From: Candidatus Cloacimonadota bacterium | Lineage (GTDB): Bacteria; Cloacimonadota; Cloacimonadia; Cloacimonadales; Cloacimonadaceae | Assembly (NCBI GenBank): GCA_023421135.1 | Contig: JAEZUG010000002.1 | Location: 1-48,129, forward strand | DNA: 48,129 bases | Direction of reading: 5' to 3' | Part shown: piece by piece, positions 9,993-17,789 of the stretch | How the letters are laid out: each line of letters opens with the position of its first letter | Numbering within the stretch: position 1 is the stretch's first letter | Program-made: the position numbers and the translations under genes | The notes under the pieces: generated by a model | Database searches by the model: none | Told to the model about the DNA's origin: nothing | What the model saw: the letters and a program-made list of their open reading frames with translations, nothing else

Positions 9993-10075
9993 TTTACGAT
10001 GTACGATGTACGATGTACGATGTACAATTTACGATGTACGATGTAGGATGTACGATGTACAATTTACGATGTACG
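9993..10075 (+). repeat. TACGATG heptamer tandem array
   Basis: Consecutive 7-bp units TACGATG and variants (TACAATT, TAGGATG) fill this stretch. A shorter copy lies at 10196-10222, and related arrays at 25943-25975 and 26040-26071. The open frame across it is repeat-made and not a gene. Confidence 0.75.
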
Positions 10076-10322
10076 ATGACGATGGGGACGCTTCGCGGGT
10101 TTGATCTAGGAAATAGATGTGGACTCTTTTTTTAACAAAACAGAGGAAAAGAGGAAAAGAGATATCTCACAAGGAGCAAAGGGGAGAAGGATTTACAATG
10201 TACGATGTACGATTTACAAAGTACGACGGGGACGCTTCGCGGGCTTGGGCTGGGAAACAGAGCTTCTTAATTTCTAAACAGAGGAAAAGAGATATCTCAC
10301 AAGGAGCAAAGGAGGATAGAGA

Positions 10323-10406
10323 GCCCTGAAGGGGCGCTCATCTGCAAGCGATGGGTGGCAACCCATCGAATGCAGTAACCCCTGAACCAAGCCCTGTAGG
10401 GGCGCT
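10323..10406 (+). repeat. Repeat pair GCCCTG-AGGGGCGCT around a hairpin
   Basis: Sixteen-base copies at 10323-10338 and 10391-10406 differ at one base. Between them a perfect 8-bp stem CGATGGGT/ACCCATCG (10349-10356 and 10361-10368) encloses a 4-nt loop. It is a non-coding repeat element with no T-run, so not a standard terminator. Confidence 0.6.
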
Positions 10407-10408
10407 AT

Positions 10409-10510
10409 CTGCCCAAATAGTCCAGATCAATTTAGCATACCCCTGCCCAAATAGTCTAGATCATTTTAGCACTGTACTGCCAGAATAGTCTTGACAAAAT
10501 GAGCAGTGTA
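10409..10510 (+). repeat. Array A: three 34-bp tandem repeats directly upstream of a DUF4143 ATPase gene
   Basis: Units start at 10409, 10443 and 10477 with an exact 34-bp period and no spacers. All begin CTGCC and share AATAGTC at the same offset. Units 1 and 2 are close, while unit 3 has diverged. Unit 3 holds TTGACA (10491-10496), where the other units read CAGATC or TAGATC, so the array doubles as promoter DNA. The start codon is 27 bases after the array. A different array of the same design precedes the second ATPase gene. Confidence 0.85.
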
Positions 10511-10516
10511 TATAAA
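10491..10516 (+). promoter_or_regulatory. Putative promoter of ATPase A, -35 inside the last tandem repeat
   Basis: TTGACA at 10491-10496 is a perfect sigma-70-type -35. The best -10-like TATAAA is at 10511-10516, a short 14-bp spacing, so the -10 assignment is weak. It lies 20 bases before the ATPase start. Confidence 0.45.
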
Positions 10517-10536
10517 TGAGGGGCAGAGGTATTGAT

Positions 10537-11772
10537 ATGAAACTCTATTTCCGCGAACTGCATAACAAGCTGCTTCCGGCAATGCAGCAGAATGAGGCGA
10601 TCTTTGTTTTTGGGGCCAGGCAATGTGGTAAGACCACCCTTCTTAAGCAATTGATGGAAGAAAATGCCTTTCAGAATTCGATATACGTTGATATAGAGTA
10701 TCCTTTGATGCTGGAGACCTTTTCCAGAGGGGTAGATGAAGTCTTGAACTACCTCAGATTACAGCGTAAAGACAAGCATAGCAGGTGTTTTGTATTCATC
10801 GATGAAGTTCAGTATATCAAGGATTTATCCCAAACCATCAAGCTTCTGGTGGATCATCATAGTGATGAATTCAAGCTGGTGATGACCGGCTCTTCCTCGG
10901 CTTTGATCAAACACCAGTTCCAGGAATCGCTGGTTGGCCGCAAGATAGTGTTTGAGCTTTACCCTCTGTCTTTCAATGAATTCCTTTATTTTCACCAGCG
11001 GGATGATCTTGCCACACTATTATCTGCAGAGTCAGCAGAGCTCCCCTTGGCTTACGAAAAACAATTACAGGATTATGCCTCTGAATACATGGTTTTCGGA
11101 GCTTATCCCAAGGTTGTACTCTCCCCCGGCGAAGCAGAAAAGAAGAGGGTTTTAGCTGATCTCACATCTTCCTATATTCTTAAGGACATTAAGGACTTGT
11201 TTCGTATCGAAAAACCGGAAGCTCTGAATCACCTCTGTCGGATATTGGCAGTCACCAGCGGAAAGGAGTGTTCCCTGGACAGTTTATCCACCGAAGTGGG
11301 CCTTCATAGCCGCACCTTAAAAGATTACTTAAGGATACTGGAAGAATGCTATGTGATCAGAAGGCTGCAACCTTTCTACAAGAATCTCTCCACTGAACTG
11401 CGCAAGAGTCCAAAGTTCTATTTCGTCGATCCTGGGATTCGCAATGCCCTGATATCCAATTTTTTACATCTCGATCAGAGAGGGGACAGAGGAGAACTGG
11501 TGGAGCACTTTGTTCTGAATAATCTGCAGAATCAGATTGATCCACACTTTGGCAAGATCAACTACTGGAGAACCAGGAATAAACAGGAGCTTGACTTCAT
11601 TGTGGACGATATGAGTAGGCTCTATGCGCTCGAATGCAAGGTTTCCGGAGATCGCTTCGTATCCTTTGCCTCTTTTCAAAATGCTTATCCCAAAGCAGAT
11701 TGCCGGGTCGTCTGCCTGAGAGAGCCAAATCATAGCCGGAGAGACAGATACATTTGGCAAGAACTGCTGTAA
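10537..11772 (+). CDS. AAA+ ATPase with C-terminal DUF4143 (PD-(D/E)xK-like) domain, paralogue A
   Basis: I chose the ATG at 10537 (411 residues) because GAGGT sits 8 bases before it; the ATG at 10516 has no ribosome site. Walker A is GARQCGKTT (26-34), Walker B is FVFIDEVQ (about 88-95), and a sensor-like MTGSSS follows. A winged-helix region lies around 215-265. The C-terminus holds QELDFIV..ALECKV, the ELD...ExK pattern of the nuclease-like DUF4143 fold. The family is widespread and its biological role is unproven; several members sit in mobile or defence contexts. The FGE-like gene follows 24 bases downstream, probably co-transcribed. A paralogue lies at 26271-27614. Confidence 0.85.
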   Translation: MKLYFRELHNKLLPAMQQNEAIFVFGARQCGKTTLLKQLMEENAFQNSIYVDIEYPLMLETFSRGVDEVLNYLRLQRKDKHSRCFVFIDEVQYIKDLSQTIKLLVDHHSDEFKLVMTGSSSALIKHQFQESLVGRKIVFELYPLSFNEFLYFHQRDDLATLLSAESAELPLAYEKQLQDYASEYMVFGAYPKVVLSPGEAEKKRVLADLTSSYILKDIKDLFRIEKPEALNHLCRILAVTSGKECSLDSLSTEVGLHSRTLKDYLRILEECYVIRRLQPFYKNLSTELRKSPKFYFVDPGIRNALISNFLHLDQRGDRGELVEHFVLNNLQNQIDPHFGKINYWRTRNKQELDFIVDDMSRLYALECKVSGDRFVSFASFQNAYPKADCRVVCLREPNHSRRDRYIWQELL

Positions 11773-11796
11773 ATGATAAAACAAGAGGAGATCTAT

Positions 11797-12888
11797 ATGC
11801 CAGCACCTGAAGATAGCCCAACCCCCAACCCCAAGAAACCGCTGAAAGTGCTTCGCAAAGTGGGGCAGCCCATAGTGGAAGCGACATCTTGTCGCTTTTC
11901 CCCAACCGAACCCTCTACTGAGAATGAAACCGACGCGCATCCCATAGTAGCAGCGACATCTTGTCGCTTATCCCCTTCCGATCACTCTGCACCCCCCAGA
12001 AAGCGCAGCAAGTTCCTCATCCCTGGCCTGATCATCTTTGTCCTGCTGATCCTTGGCGCAGCCTCATATCTGGTCTATCAGAAGCTCAGCTCGGACAGGT
12101 TGCTGCGGCAGCTTGCCGCACAGGGTTTGATTCCGGTCGAAGGCGGAGAATTTGCCCCGGAAGCAGCCAACCGTAATCCCCAGGGCGTTGGGTCCTCCCG
12201 CCGGATTCGCATCTATCCCTTTTACCTGGCCAAAACGGAGCTGACTCAGGCACAATGGACTGCCGTGATGGGTGATAATCCTTCCTCCAAGCTCGCTGCA
12301 GACCTGCCGGTGGTGAACGTGAACTGGTTTGGAGCAATCGAATATTGCAACCGACGCAGCCTCAAGGAAGGCCTCGAGCCGTGTTACAGCTATGCTGAGT
12401 TTGGCGCGAATCCAGATTCCTGGCCCGAGGGTTGGAACCAGGAAGACGTTAACCATAGCAAAGTGAGCTGCAACTGGCTGCTGAGCGGCTACAGGCTGCC
12501 TTCGGAGATGGAATGGCTTTTTGCTGCCGGGGGAGGTAGCAAAAGCCGTTATTATGCCTATAGCGGCAGCAATGAGGTCGATGAGGTGGCTTGGCACAAA
12601 GGCAATTCCGGCGGCACTATCCATGCCGTGGGCACCAAAGCGGCCAACGAACTGGGTTTTCATGACATGAGCGGCAACGTCTGGGAATGGCTCTGGGATA
12701 TTTATGGAGAGTATCCGCACGGCAATTCTGCCAATCTCTATGGTGCGGACAGCGGGGATTCGCGTTGTGGCCGGGGCGGAAGCTGGAACTATGAGGCGGG
12801 TTTCTGTGCTCTGGACAAACGCAGCAACGGCTATCCGACCATCACCAGCGGAGATCTGGGCTTCCGCATTTGCCGGACTATGCCGTGA
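11797..12888 (+). CDS. Membrane-anchored FGE/SUMF1-type (formylglycine-generating-enzyme-like) protein with two in-frame palindromic repeats
   Basis: The ATG at 11797 follows GAGGAG by 6 bases and gives 363 residues. The ATG at 11773, abutting the ATPase stop, has no ribosome site. Residues 1-72 are a low-complexity linker, 73-95 a single membrane helix, and 110-363 an FGE-sulfatase domain (KTELTQAQW, YRLPSEMEW, DMSGNVWEW, RGGSW, LGFRICR). That fold modifies proteins or binds ligands in different subfamilies. The sequence does not show the paired catalytic cysteines of true FGE, so the reaction is unknown. The linker contains PIV(E/A)ATSCR twice, at residues 25-33 and 49-57, each encoded by the palindromic repeat of the 9601-9811 region. 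Both insertions preserve the frame. Confidence 0.8.
   Translation: MPAPEDSPTPNPKKPLKVLRKVGQPIVEATSCRFSPTEPSTENETDAHPIVAATSCRLSPSDHSAPPRKRSKFLIPGLIIFVLLILGAASYLVYQKLSSDRLLRQLAAQGLIPVEGGEFAPEAANRNPQGVGSSRRIRIYPFYLAKTELTQAQWTAVMGDNPSSKLAADLPVVNVNWFGAIEYCNRRSLKEGLEPCYSYAEFGANPDSWPEGWNQEDVNHSKVSCNWLLSGYRLPSEMEWLFAAGGGSKSRYYAYSGSNEVDEVAWHKGNSGGTIHAVGTKAANELGFHDMSGNVWEWLWDIYGEYPHGNSANLYGADSGDSRCGRGGSWNYEAGFCALDKRSNGYPTITSGDLGFRICRTMP
11871..11970 (+). repeat. Two copies of the palindromic repeat inside a coding sequence
   Basis: Copies at 11871-11897 and 11943-11970 lie 72 bases (24 codons) apart. Each holds GCGACA-TCT-TGTCGC and matches an intergenic unit at 9601-9811 at about 27 of 28 positions. 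The first resembles the AGTGGAAG units and the second the AGTAGAAG unit. Confidence 0.85.
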
Positions 12889-12921
12889 GGAGGGGCGAAA
12901 GCTAAGAACAAGGGAAACAGT

Positions 12922-13785
12922 TCATATCTGTATCTTCTCCACCAGGTGGATGAAGAACTCATCAGACCAGCTTTCCAAGGCTCTTGTGTCCTCAATGAAG
13001 GGCATCACGTCTTCTGCCGCCTGTCTGAAATCTATTTGAAAGATTCGATCTTTCAGAATCTGGCGAAAGCGGTCTTCGCTAAGCATTTGATCAGAGGGGA
13101 AGTGTCCGCTTTGCTTTAGTCTTGCCTCCAGATGAGGCAGATTGAGGGAGGCACCGCTGCGGATAAACCAGATCAGATCATACCAATCCCGGCCTTTCAC
13201 TCTGGAGAGCCAGCCCCTGGCCAGAACTGCGTGCATCTTTCCGGCAAACAGATCCTGAAGTGACATCACGCGAACACTGAAGGGGATCGGCTCCAAGATG
13301 TATCTGCTCTCACTGGCAAAGGCACAGGGCGGGTGGGGATCAATCTCAAACTTCACGCTGCTGAGCTCATCCCGATGCAGGCTTCTCAAATCTGAAGCTG
13401 GGATCTCGAAATTGATCAAGGTTTGCAGGGTTTTGGCTTTCACAAAGGCAGATTCTATATTACTATCCTTCTTTTGAATAAGCTCCGTCTGAGCTATAAT
13501 GCCCCAGGCAGCGAGTTCACGGCGCACAAAATCCAGATACGATGCCAGACTGAAATCCGGCGCTTCTTTCAGGAGGGAAAAATCCAGATCTTCGGAGAAC
13601 CGCTCCAACCCGTAAAGCATCCGGAGAGCCGTGTCTCCATAGAAAGCGGCATGCTCAAAAAAAGCTCCGCGCCACAAGCCCAAGAGGCAGATTTTCTGGA
13701 TGAGTTCGCGCAGATTCCGGCGATATGCATCTGGACTATTTGCTTTCCCGGTGCTGAGAATTGAGGTCAGGGGGCTATTATTCAT
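12922..13785 (-). CDS. abiEii: AbiEii-type nucleotidyltransferase toxin
   Basis: The 287-residue protein has the DNA polymerase beta-like nucleotidyltransferase signature of AbiEii: GDTALRML..ERFSEDLDFSL at about 50-72, and a later KGRDWYDLIW..R motif. AbiEii toxins modify or inactivate cellular targets and are blocked by the partner AbiEi (type IV system), often giving phage resistance. The canonical GG of the motif reads GD here, a substitution worth noting. The start codon overlaps the stop of the upstream gene in an ATGA, typical of coupled AbiE pairs, and GGAGA precedes it. The gene ends 33 bases from the convergent FGE-like gene. Confidence 0.85.
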   Translation of the reverse strand: MNNSPLTSILSTGKANSPDAYRRNLRELIQKICLLGLWRGAFFEHAAFYGDTALRMLYGLERFSEDLDFSLLKEAPDFSLASYLDFVRRELAAWGIIAQTELIQKKDSNIESAFVKAKTLQTLINFEIPASDLRSLHRDELSSVKFEIDPHPPCAFASESRYILEPIPFSVRVMSLQDLFAGKMHAVLARGWLSRVKGRDWYDLIWFIRSGASLNLPHLEARLKQSGHFPSDQMLSEDRFRQILKDRIFQIDFRQAAEDVMPFIEDTRALESWSDEFFIHLVEKIQI

Positions 13786-14393
13786 CGCATTATCTCCTTC
13801 AGAAGCTTAAGATTATGCTTGCCGGATACTTCCGCAAGATGGACTATCAGATTCTGATCCATTTTTCTCATAGCCCCATCAGCAAGGCGGAGATCTTCAA
13901 AGAGGAAGCTCTCCATAGCCCTTGCATCTACAAGGGGGGCAGCCAGATAGAGCTTGTCACAGATTGCCTTCTCCGCAGTTGCCATCAGGTATGGACAGGA
14001 CCCGGTATTCATGCGCTGGTATGCCAGGCTGTAGTAATCGGGCTTGAGTTGGTTGTATTGAAACCGGCCAATTGCGGTCTCAAAGACCTTCTTTCTGCCA
14101 ATACACACGGAAGTGACGCTGTGAACCGCCTCCGGGATCAAGCCATAGCGCGAAAGTGCATAATCCAGCGAGATGTAGGAGGGGCCGTAAAGCAGATTTG
14201 CCGTTTGCTCCAGGGAAAGCTCTCTCCCAAAACGTTCCGGGAGTACATACAGACCGCTCTTGAGAGCAATGATCTCGCCTGAGCTCAGGAGCTTGCTGAT
14301 CTTGTTCCGCGGATAGCGGTAGTCCCGGAAGAGATCCTTGAGAAACTGGTAATCGAAAGGCTGTTGCTTGATTTTGAGTAGCTGCTCAGTCAT
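13782..14393 (-). CDS. abiEi: AbiEi-type antitoxin
   Basis: The ATG at 14393 (203 residues) has GGAGG 6 bases upstream, better than the in-frame ATG at 14408. Residues 1-55 form a winged-helix DNA-binding region (FLKDLF..YPRNKISKLLSSGEI) followed by the AbiEi C-terminal domain (SYISLDYALSRYGLIPE, ATAEKAICDKLYL). AbiEi neutralises the toxin and represses its own promoter, here probably at 14415-14443. It is the first gene of the operon and overlaps the toxin by 4 bases. Confidence 0.85.
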   Translation of the reverse strand: MTEQLLKIKQQPFDYQFLKDLFRDYRYPRNKISKLLSSGEIIALKSGLYVLPERFGRELSLEQTANLLYGPSYISLDYALSRYGLIPEAVHSVTSVCIGRKKVFETAIGRFQYNQLKPDYYSLAYQRMNTGSCPYLMATAEKAICDKLYLAAPLVDARAMESFLFEDLRLADGAMRKMDQNLIVHLAEVSGKHNLKLLKEIMR

Positions 14394-14414
14394 ACTTACC
14401 TCCAGCATGTGGAC

Positions 14415-14443
14415 AATATGTCAACATAGTGGGTGCGTGTCAA
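14415..14443 (-). promoter_or_regulatory. abiE promoter
   Basis: On the minus strand TTGACA (14443-14438) and CATATT (14420-14415) are separated by 17 bases. A second TTGACA overlaps the -10 (14424-14419), making a direct repeat that could serve as an AbiEi operator. A decayed copy of the region occurs at 25743-25787. Confidence 0.6.
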
Positions 14444-14472
14444 GAGATTTGTTTTGGGCTCAGGAGAGGATG

Positions 14473-14493
14473 GAACCCCGCGAAGTGGGGTTC
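14473..14493. repeat. GAACCCC/GGGGTTC hairpin between abiE and the next gene
   Basis: A perfect 7-bp inverted repeat (14473-14479 and 14487-14493) encloses a 7-nt loop in the gap upstream of abiE. There is no T-run. It resembles the many GCGAAG-loop palindromes in this chromosome. Confidence 0.45.
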
Positions 14494-14566
14494 AAGCAGT
14501 TTGACAACAGGCTCGAAGGCAGGAATGACGATACCCAGGACAGGGAGAGAAAACCTGATATTCTGC

Positions 14567-14616
14567 GATTTAAATCTCGTTTTATTATGATATTTTGAGA
14601 TTTGAATCACGTTTTA
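14567..14616 (+). repeat. Two-unit 32-bp tandem repeat (orphan)
   Basis: GATTT(A/G)AATC(T/A)CGTTTTA occurs at 14567-14584 and 14599-14616, exactly 32 bp apart. The two copies match at 16 of 18 bases. No ATPase gene is adjacent. Confidence 0.55.
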
Positions 14617-14642
14617 TGGGTTTCTTCGGATGCAAGTCCCCT

Positions 14643-15923
14643 TTATTCCAGACATTCCTTCAGCGATATATCATCCAGATAGATGCTTCCTGCAGATCCG
14701 TAATCGAAGATTATATCCAGCATTGGCTCCGTGGAATTGGGTAAGTCGTTTTGCACCAGGAAATAGTCGATGACCTCCTGCCATTGATCGAGGCCGTTAT
14801 TGGTGACGAAATAGCCATCCAGTCTTCTGGCTATGGTAGAGGAGTGCATTAGCAAGTCCTGATCTCCAAAGCGAACGATCAGTGGCACTCTGGGATTTTC
14901 GCAGTCCGTTTTGTAACGCAAGCTGATTCTATAGGTTTTGCCGGCTCTGAGCTTGGATCTGATCTCCTGACCGATTGCGCACCAATCTCTATCATTCTGG
15001 TGGCTGAGCCTGATGTAGCTATTGTGTCCCTCTCTCACGATTTGGGTACTGGCTCCGGCGGTGAAATTCACGATCTTCCAAAAGTGTGTATCGTCATCAA
15101 AACCTCCATCCAGCAGGAGTTCTGCACCATATAGACCATCTGCAGGGGCTGGTGGTTCGGGCTCATTTCCTCTGATCACCAGATCTGTGAGCAAGGTATC
15201 TACTGGCGCAAGCTCCTCGTCGATCTCTGTTTCAGAGGTAACTTCACTTGTGTCGGAGTGTTCTGATATGTCGAAAGGACGGAAGTTTTCGCTGATGATT
15301 TGCCAGCCGCTGCGATTGCGTTCCAGTATCATTCTGATGGGATTTCGCATGTAATTCTCCGCCATATGATCGCGCATCAGATCTATCTGAACAGTGGTAT
15401 CTCCCGCTCTAATCCCGGAGATCTCAGTGATGTCCTGGGAATAGTCCGGGTGACGCTCGTTGAATCTTCTCTGGAGAGCGGTGATCAGAGCAGACTTGCT
15501 GAGTCTGTTATCATAGTAGTTCACCTGTTCTGCATAGATGGAGCGAGCCAGGCTCAGATCTTTTTGGTTGTGCATCTGGTTCCATTTGAGCATCACTTCT
15601 GTGATCTCTTCCTCATCGATGATGACCACGCCATCGACCGTGGGGCCAATGGGGCCTAATACTATGATGTGCTTCAGCCATTCCGCTTCATCCGGGTAAA
15701 CTTGCCTTTGATCGGTCTTATGAGTGTCAAAGATAGAGATGGTGCTGCCGTCCCAATCTCCCCAAGTCTGTGCACCCAGGGTGCAAAAGCAGCTTGCGAG
15801 CAGCAGAATCACCAAGCTGATAAGGTGACAAGTCCGGGATAAATCTGAAACAGGCATCTTTGAAACCGGGAGCAAAGAGCCGCTGTTCCGGGTAAATATG
15901 CTATTAGTTTTTGCCTTGGACAT
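14643..15923 (-). CDS. Exported protein with NTF2-like (SnoaL-type) domain and C-terminal carbohydrate-binding-like domain
   Basis: I chose the ATG at 15923 (426 residues) with AAGGAG upstream; the longer frame starting at 15983 has no ribosome site. A signal segment lies at about 28-52. Residues 95-225 contain a NTF2-like fold (EEITEVMLKWNQMHNQ..RNRSGWQIISENFR). Residues 265-426 form a jellyroll like CBM4/9 (LLDGGFDDDTHFWKI..SIYLDDISLKE). Such proteins bind surface or secreted glycans; the pairing here is unusual and no enzyme motif is visible. Upstream and downstream genes are unrelated, so the role is open. Confidence 0.7.
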   Translation of the reverse strand: MSKAKTNSIFTRNSGSLLPVSKMPVSDLSRTCHLISLVILLLASCFCTLGAQTWGDWDGSTISIFDTHKTDQRQVYPDEAEWLKHIIVLGPIGPTVDGVVIIDEEEITEVMLKWNQMHNQKDLSLARSIYAEQVNYYDNRLSKSALITALQRRFNERHPDYSQDITEISGIRAGDTTVQIDLMRDHMAENYMRNPIRMILERNRSGWQIISENFRPFDISEHSDTSEVTSETEIDEELAPVDTLLTDLVIRGNEPEPPAPADGLYGAELLLDGGFDDDTHFWKIVNFTAGASTQIVREGHNSYIRLSHQNDRDWCAIGQEIRSKLRAGKTYRISLRYKTDCENPRVPLIVRFGDQDLLMHSSTIARRLDGYFVTNNGLDQWQEVIDYFLVQNDLPNSTEPMLDIIFDYGSAGSIYLDDISLKECLE

Positions 15924-16037
15924 AGTAAGAATCTCCTTTAGTGGGTGTTTCCGAGCCCGGCTCGGGTACCAATCCGAGCTCAAGTTTCTCTTTTACATAG
16001 TTGCCGGGTTTTGTAAAGGAATTTCTGGAGTTATGAT

Positions 16038-16104
16038 GTTTCCCACCGAGACAATTAGCAGCCAACCCATCAATAGCATCGCCACCGCACCCCACGCCTC
16101 GTCC
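16038..16104 (+). repeat. 67-bp direct repeat, left copy
   Basis: The copy at 17790-17855 matches at about 63 of 67 positions. The two bracket the RhuM gene and the remnants. Confidence 0.8.
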
Positions 16105-16142
16105 TTAGACGCTTTTCTCATTGACAGAAGAAGCTAATATGA

Positions 16143-16253
16143 TTGCCTGACTTTAGGCGTGGAATAGCCGATATTAACGATGCGAATGAACGCTTTGAAG
16201 AGGCAATAGACCAGACCTTCGGAGTGTTAGGCGTATTATCTAGTTCTTTTTAG
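16143..16253 (+). pseudogene. Possible C-terminal gene remnant
   Basis: An open stretch of 36 codons reads RGIADINDANERFEEAIDQ near its end and then stops at 16251-16253. The composition is protein-like, but no start codon or ribosome site precedes it. I do not recognise the family. Confidence 0.35.
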
Positions 16254-16263
16254 GGAATCAGGA

Positions 16264-16362
16264 TGATGAGATTTGAAGACATTAAGGCAGGAGCCCTGAT
16301 CCAGGGCATTGAACCGTGGGATGCAGTGCAATTCCCGTCACTTGCAATTTGTTCAGGTCGAT
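16264..16362 (+). pseudogene. Remnant of an ATP-dependent helicase-like gene start
   Basis: The frame begins MMRFEDIKAGALIQGIEP, resembling the N-terminus of SNF2-type helicases of defence loci (RFEDIKPGA), and then runs into unrelated codons and a TGA. A second short frame (QFVQVDENGI) lies in another phase shortly afterwards, ending at a TAG near 16420. Together they look like a disrupted gene. The family assignment is tentative. Confidence 0.35.
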
Positions 16363-16479
16363 GAGAATGGGATCATACTACATTCGCGGAACCTTCACTC
16401 AAGAACCAGACTGGGCTCTTAGCAGCATCAATCTCGATATCGCCAGTTTACTGAAGAACGCATCAAAACAGGAGGGATT

Positions 16480-17508
16480 ATGAAGCAAACGGACATGATA
16501 GAGAAGCCTGATTTCTGGGTTTATCACACAGAGAATGGTAAGATTAAGATACAAGTGACCCTAAGTAATGAAACGCTTTGGCTATCGGCCATGCAGATGG
16601 CAGAACTCTTTGACATAGACGTCTCAGGCGTGAGAAAACACCTAAAAAACATCTTCGAAAGCGGAGAACTCATCCGCGAATCAGTTAGTGCATTTTTTGC
16701 CTCAACTGCAAGTGACGGGAAAACCTATAGGATAGAGTATTATAATCTTGATGCAGTGATCTCAGTGGGCTATAGAGTAAATAGCATCATTGGCACCCGC
16801 TTCCGCATCTGGGCCACTGAGCGGCTCAAAGAATACCTGATAAAGGGCTTCACCCTGAACGACGAGCTGCTCAAACAAGCCGGCGGTGGCTCCTATTTTG
16901 ATGAACTTCTGGCCCGGATCAGGGACATACGCTCCTCGGAAAAGGTATTCTGGCGCAAGGTGCTGGATATCTATGCCACCAGCATCGACTATGATCCCAG
17001 GTCCGATCTCTCCCGGGACTTCTTTAAAATAATCCAAAACAAGATGCACTGGGCCAGCCATGGCCATACAGCCGCCGAGATCATTTACCAGCGGGCCAAT
17101 GCCAGAAAAACCAACATGGGACTTACCAACTGGCCGGGAACCCAGCTCCGCAAGGCAGATACTGAGGTAGCAAAGAACTACCTGAACCAGGAAGAACTGG
17201 ATATCCTCAATAGAATCGTGAGCATGTATCTGGATTTTGCCGAACTCCAGGCTCTGAACAGAACCCCGATGCATATGAGAGATTGGATATCCAAACTGGA
17301 TGAATTTCTAAAGCTCAGCGGCAGAGACATTCTGGCGCATGCCGGAGCCATAGCTCACGAAGACGCGATCCAGAAAGCCCGGCTGGAATATGAAAAATGG
17401 CATCGGGAAGAGATCAAGAAGCCAAGTGAAGCGGAAAAGCACTTTGTGGAAGCCCTGCAGGAAGTGAAGCAGATTTCCAAACAGACCAAACCCAAAGGAA
17501 AGAAATGA
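16480..17508 (+). CDS. rhuM: RhuM family protein
   Basis: AGGAGG precedes the ATG. The 342-residue product matches the RhuM family throughout: a winged-helix-like start (LSAMQMAELFDIDVSGVRKHLKNIF, about 38-62), the hallmark RIEYYNLDAVISVGYRVNS (about 83-103) and FRIWATERLKEYLIKGF. RhuM proteins were named from pathogenicity-island context and also occur in restriction and mobile clusters; their biochemical role is not established. Direct repeats flank the gene at 16038-16104 and 17790-17855, consistent with a mobile or rearranged cassette. Confidence 0.85.
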   Translation: MKQTDMIEKPDFWVYHTENGKIKIQVTLSNETLWLSAMQMAELFDIDVSGVRKHLKNIFESGELIRESVSAFFASTASDGKTYRIEYYNLDAVISVGYRVNSIIGTRFRIWATERLKEYLIKGFTLNDELLKQAGGGSYFDELLARIRDIRSSEKVFWRKVLDIYATSIDYDPRSDLSRDFFKIIQNKMHWASHGHTAAEIIYQRANARKTNMGLTNWPGTQLRKADTEVAKNYLNQEELDILNRIVSMYLDFAELQALNRTPMHMRDWISKLDEFLKLSGRDILAHAGAIAHEDAIQKARLEYEKWHREEIKKPSEAEKHFVEALQEVKQISKQTKPKGKK

Positions 17509-17789
17509 CTGAATCCAAGGTAAGACCTCAAAATAACATGATCGAAGAAATACCTCCGCTTAGCTTCAAATTTCTGGGCTTCGGCATCGGGCACTTACAC
17601 AATGAATTGAAGCAAAAGCTTTGCGCAGCGTTAACGCTTTACTCACACTCCGTAATTGGCTGATAGGTTATTCTCCCGGCTTCACACCTACCGGACTTGT
17701 CACTGGTCACTCGTCACTCTCTTGTGACTCCCGGAGTCTTCGCCAAACCGCTTGCGGTTTGATGGGGTGGGCAGGCAGGAATCCATAGT

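Larger units (their letters stand above)
9597..10536. other. Repeat-filled intergenic region between copA and the first DUF4143 ATPase
   Basis: About 940 bases without a credible gene. In order: a triple 70-75 bp repeat (9601-9811), a GGCGGT..ACCGCC inverted repeat (about 9815-9840), a cacagat-type dispersed repeat (9930-9965), TACGATG heptamer arrays (9993-10075 and 10196-10222), a duplicated block ending in acaaggagcaaagg (10136-10185 and 10276-10311), a repeat pair with a hairpin (10323-10406), and the 34-bp tandem array that leads into the ATPase gene. Confidence 0.7.
15924..16479. other. Gap with a direct repeat and gene remnants upstream of the RhuM gene
   Basis: About 555 bases. The 67-bp direct repeat copy at 16038-16104 is followed by a frame ending at 16253 and a short frame starting at 16264 that look like remnants (described separately). 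The stretch 16330-16479 carries broken reading frames and ends in the AGGAGG of the RhuM gene. Confidence 0.6.

Noticed and set aside
9889..10104. Small plus-strand frame full of MYDVRC-like repeats
   Set aside because: It is built from heptamer repeats; there is no start site and no protein-like composition.
10409..10510. CRISPR array
   Set aside because: The 34-bp units (and the 33-bp units at 26105-26236) are directly contiguous with no spacers, and no cas gene is near.
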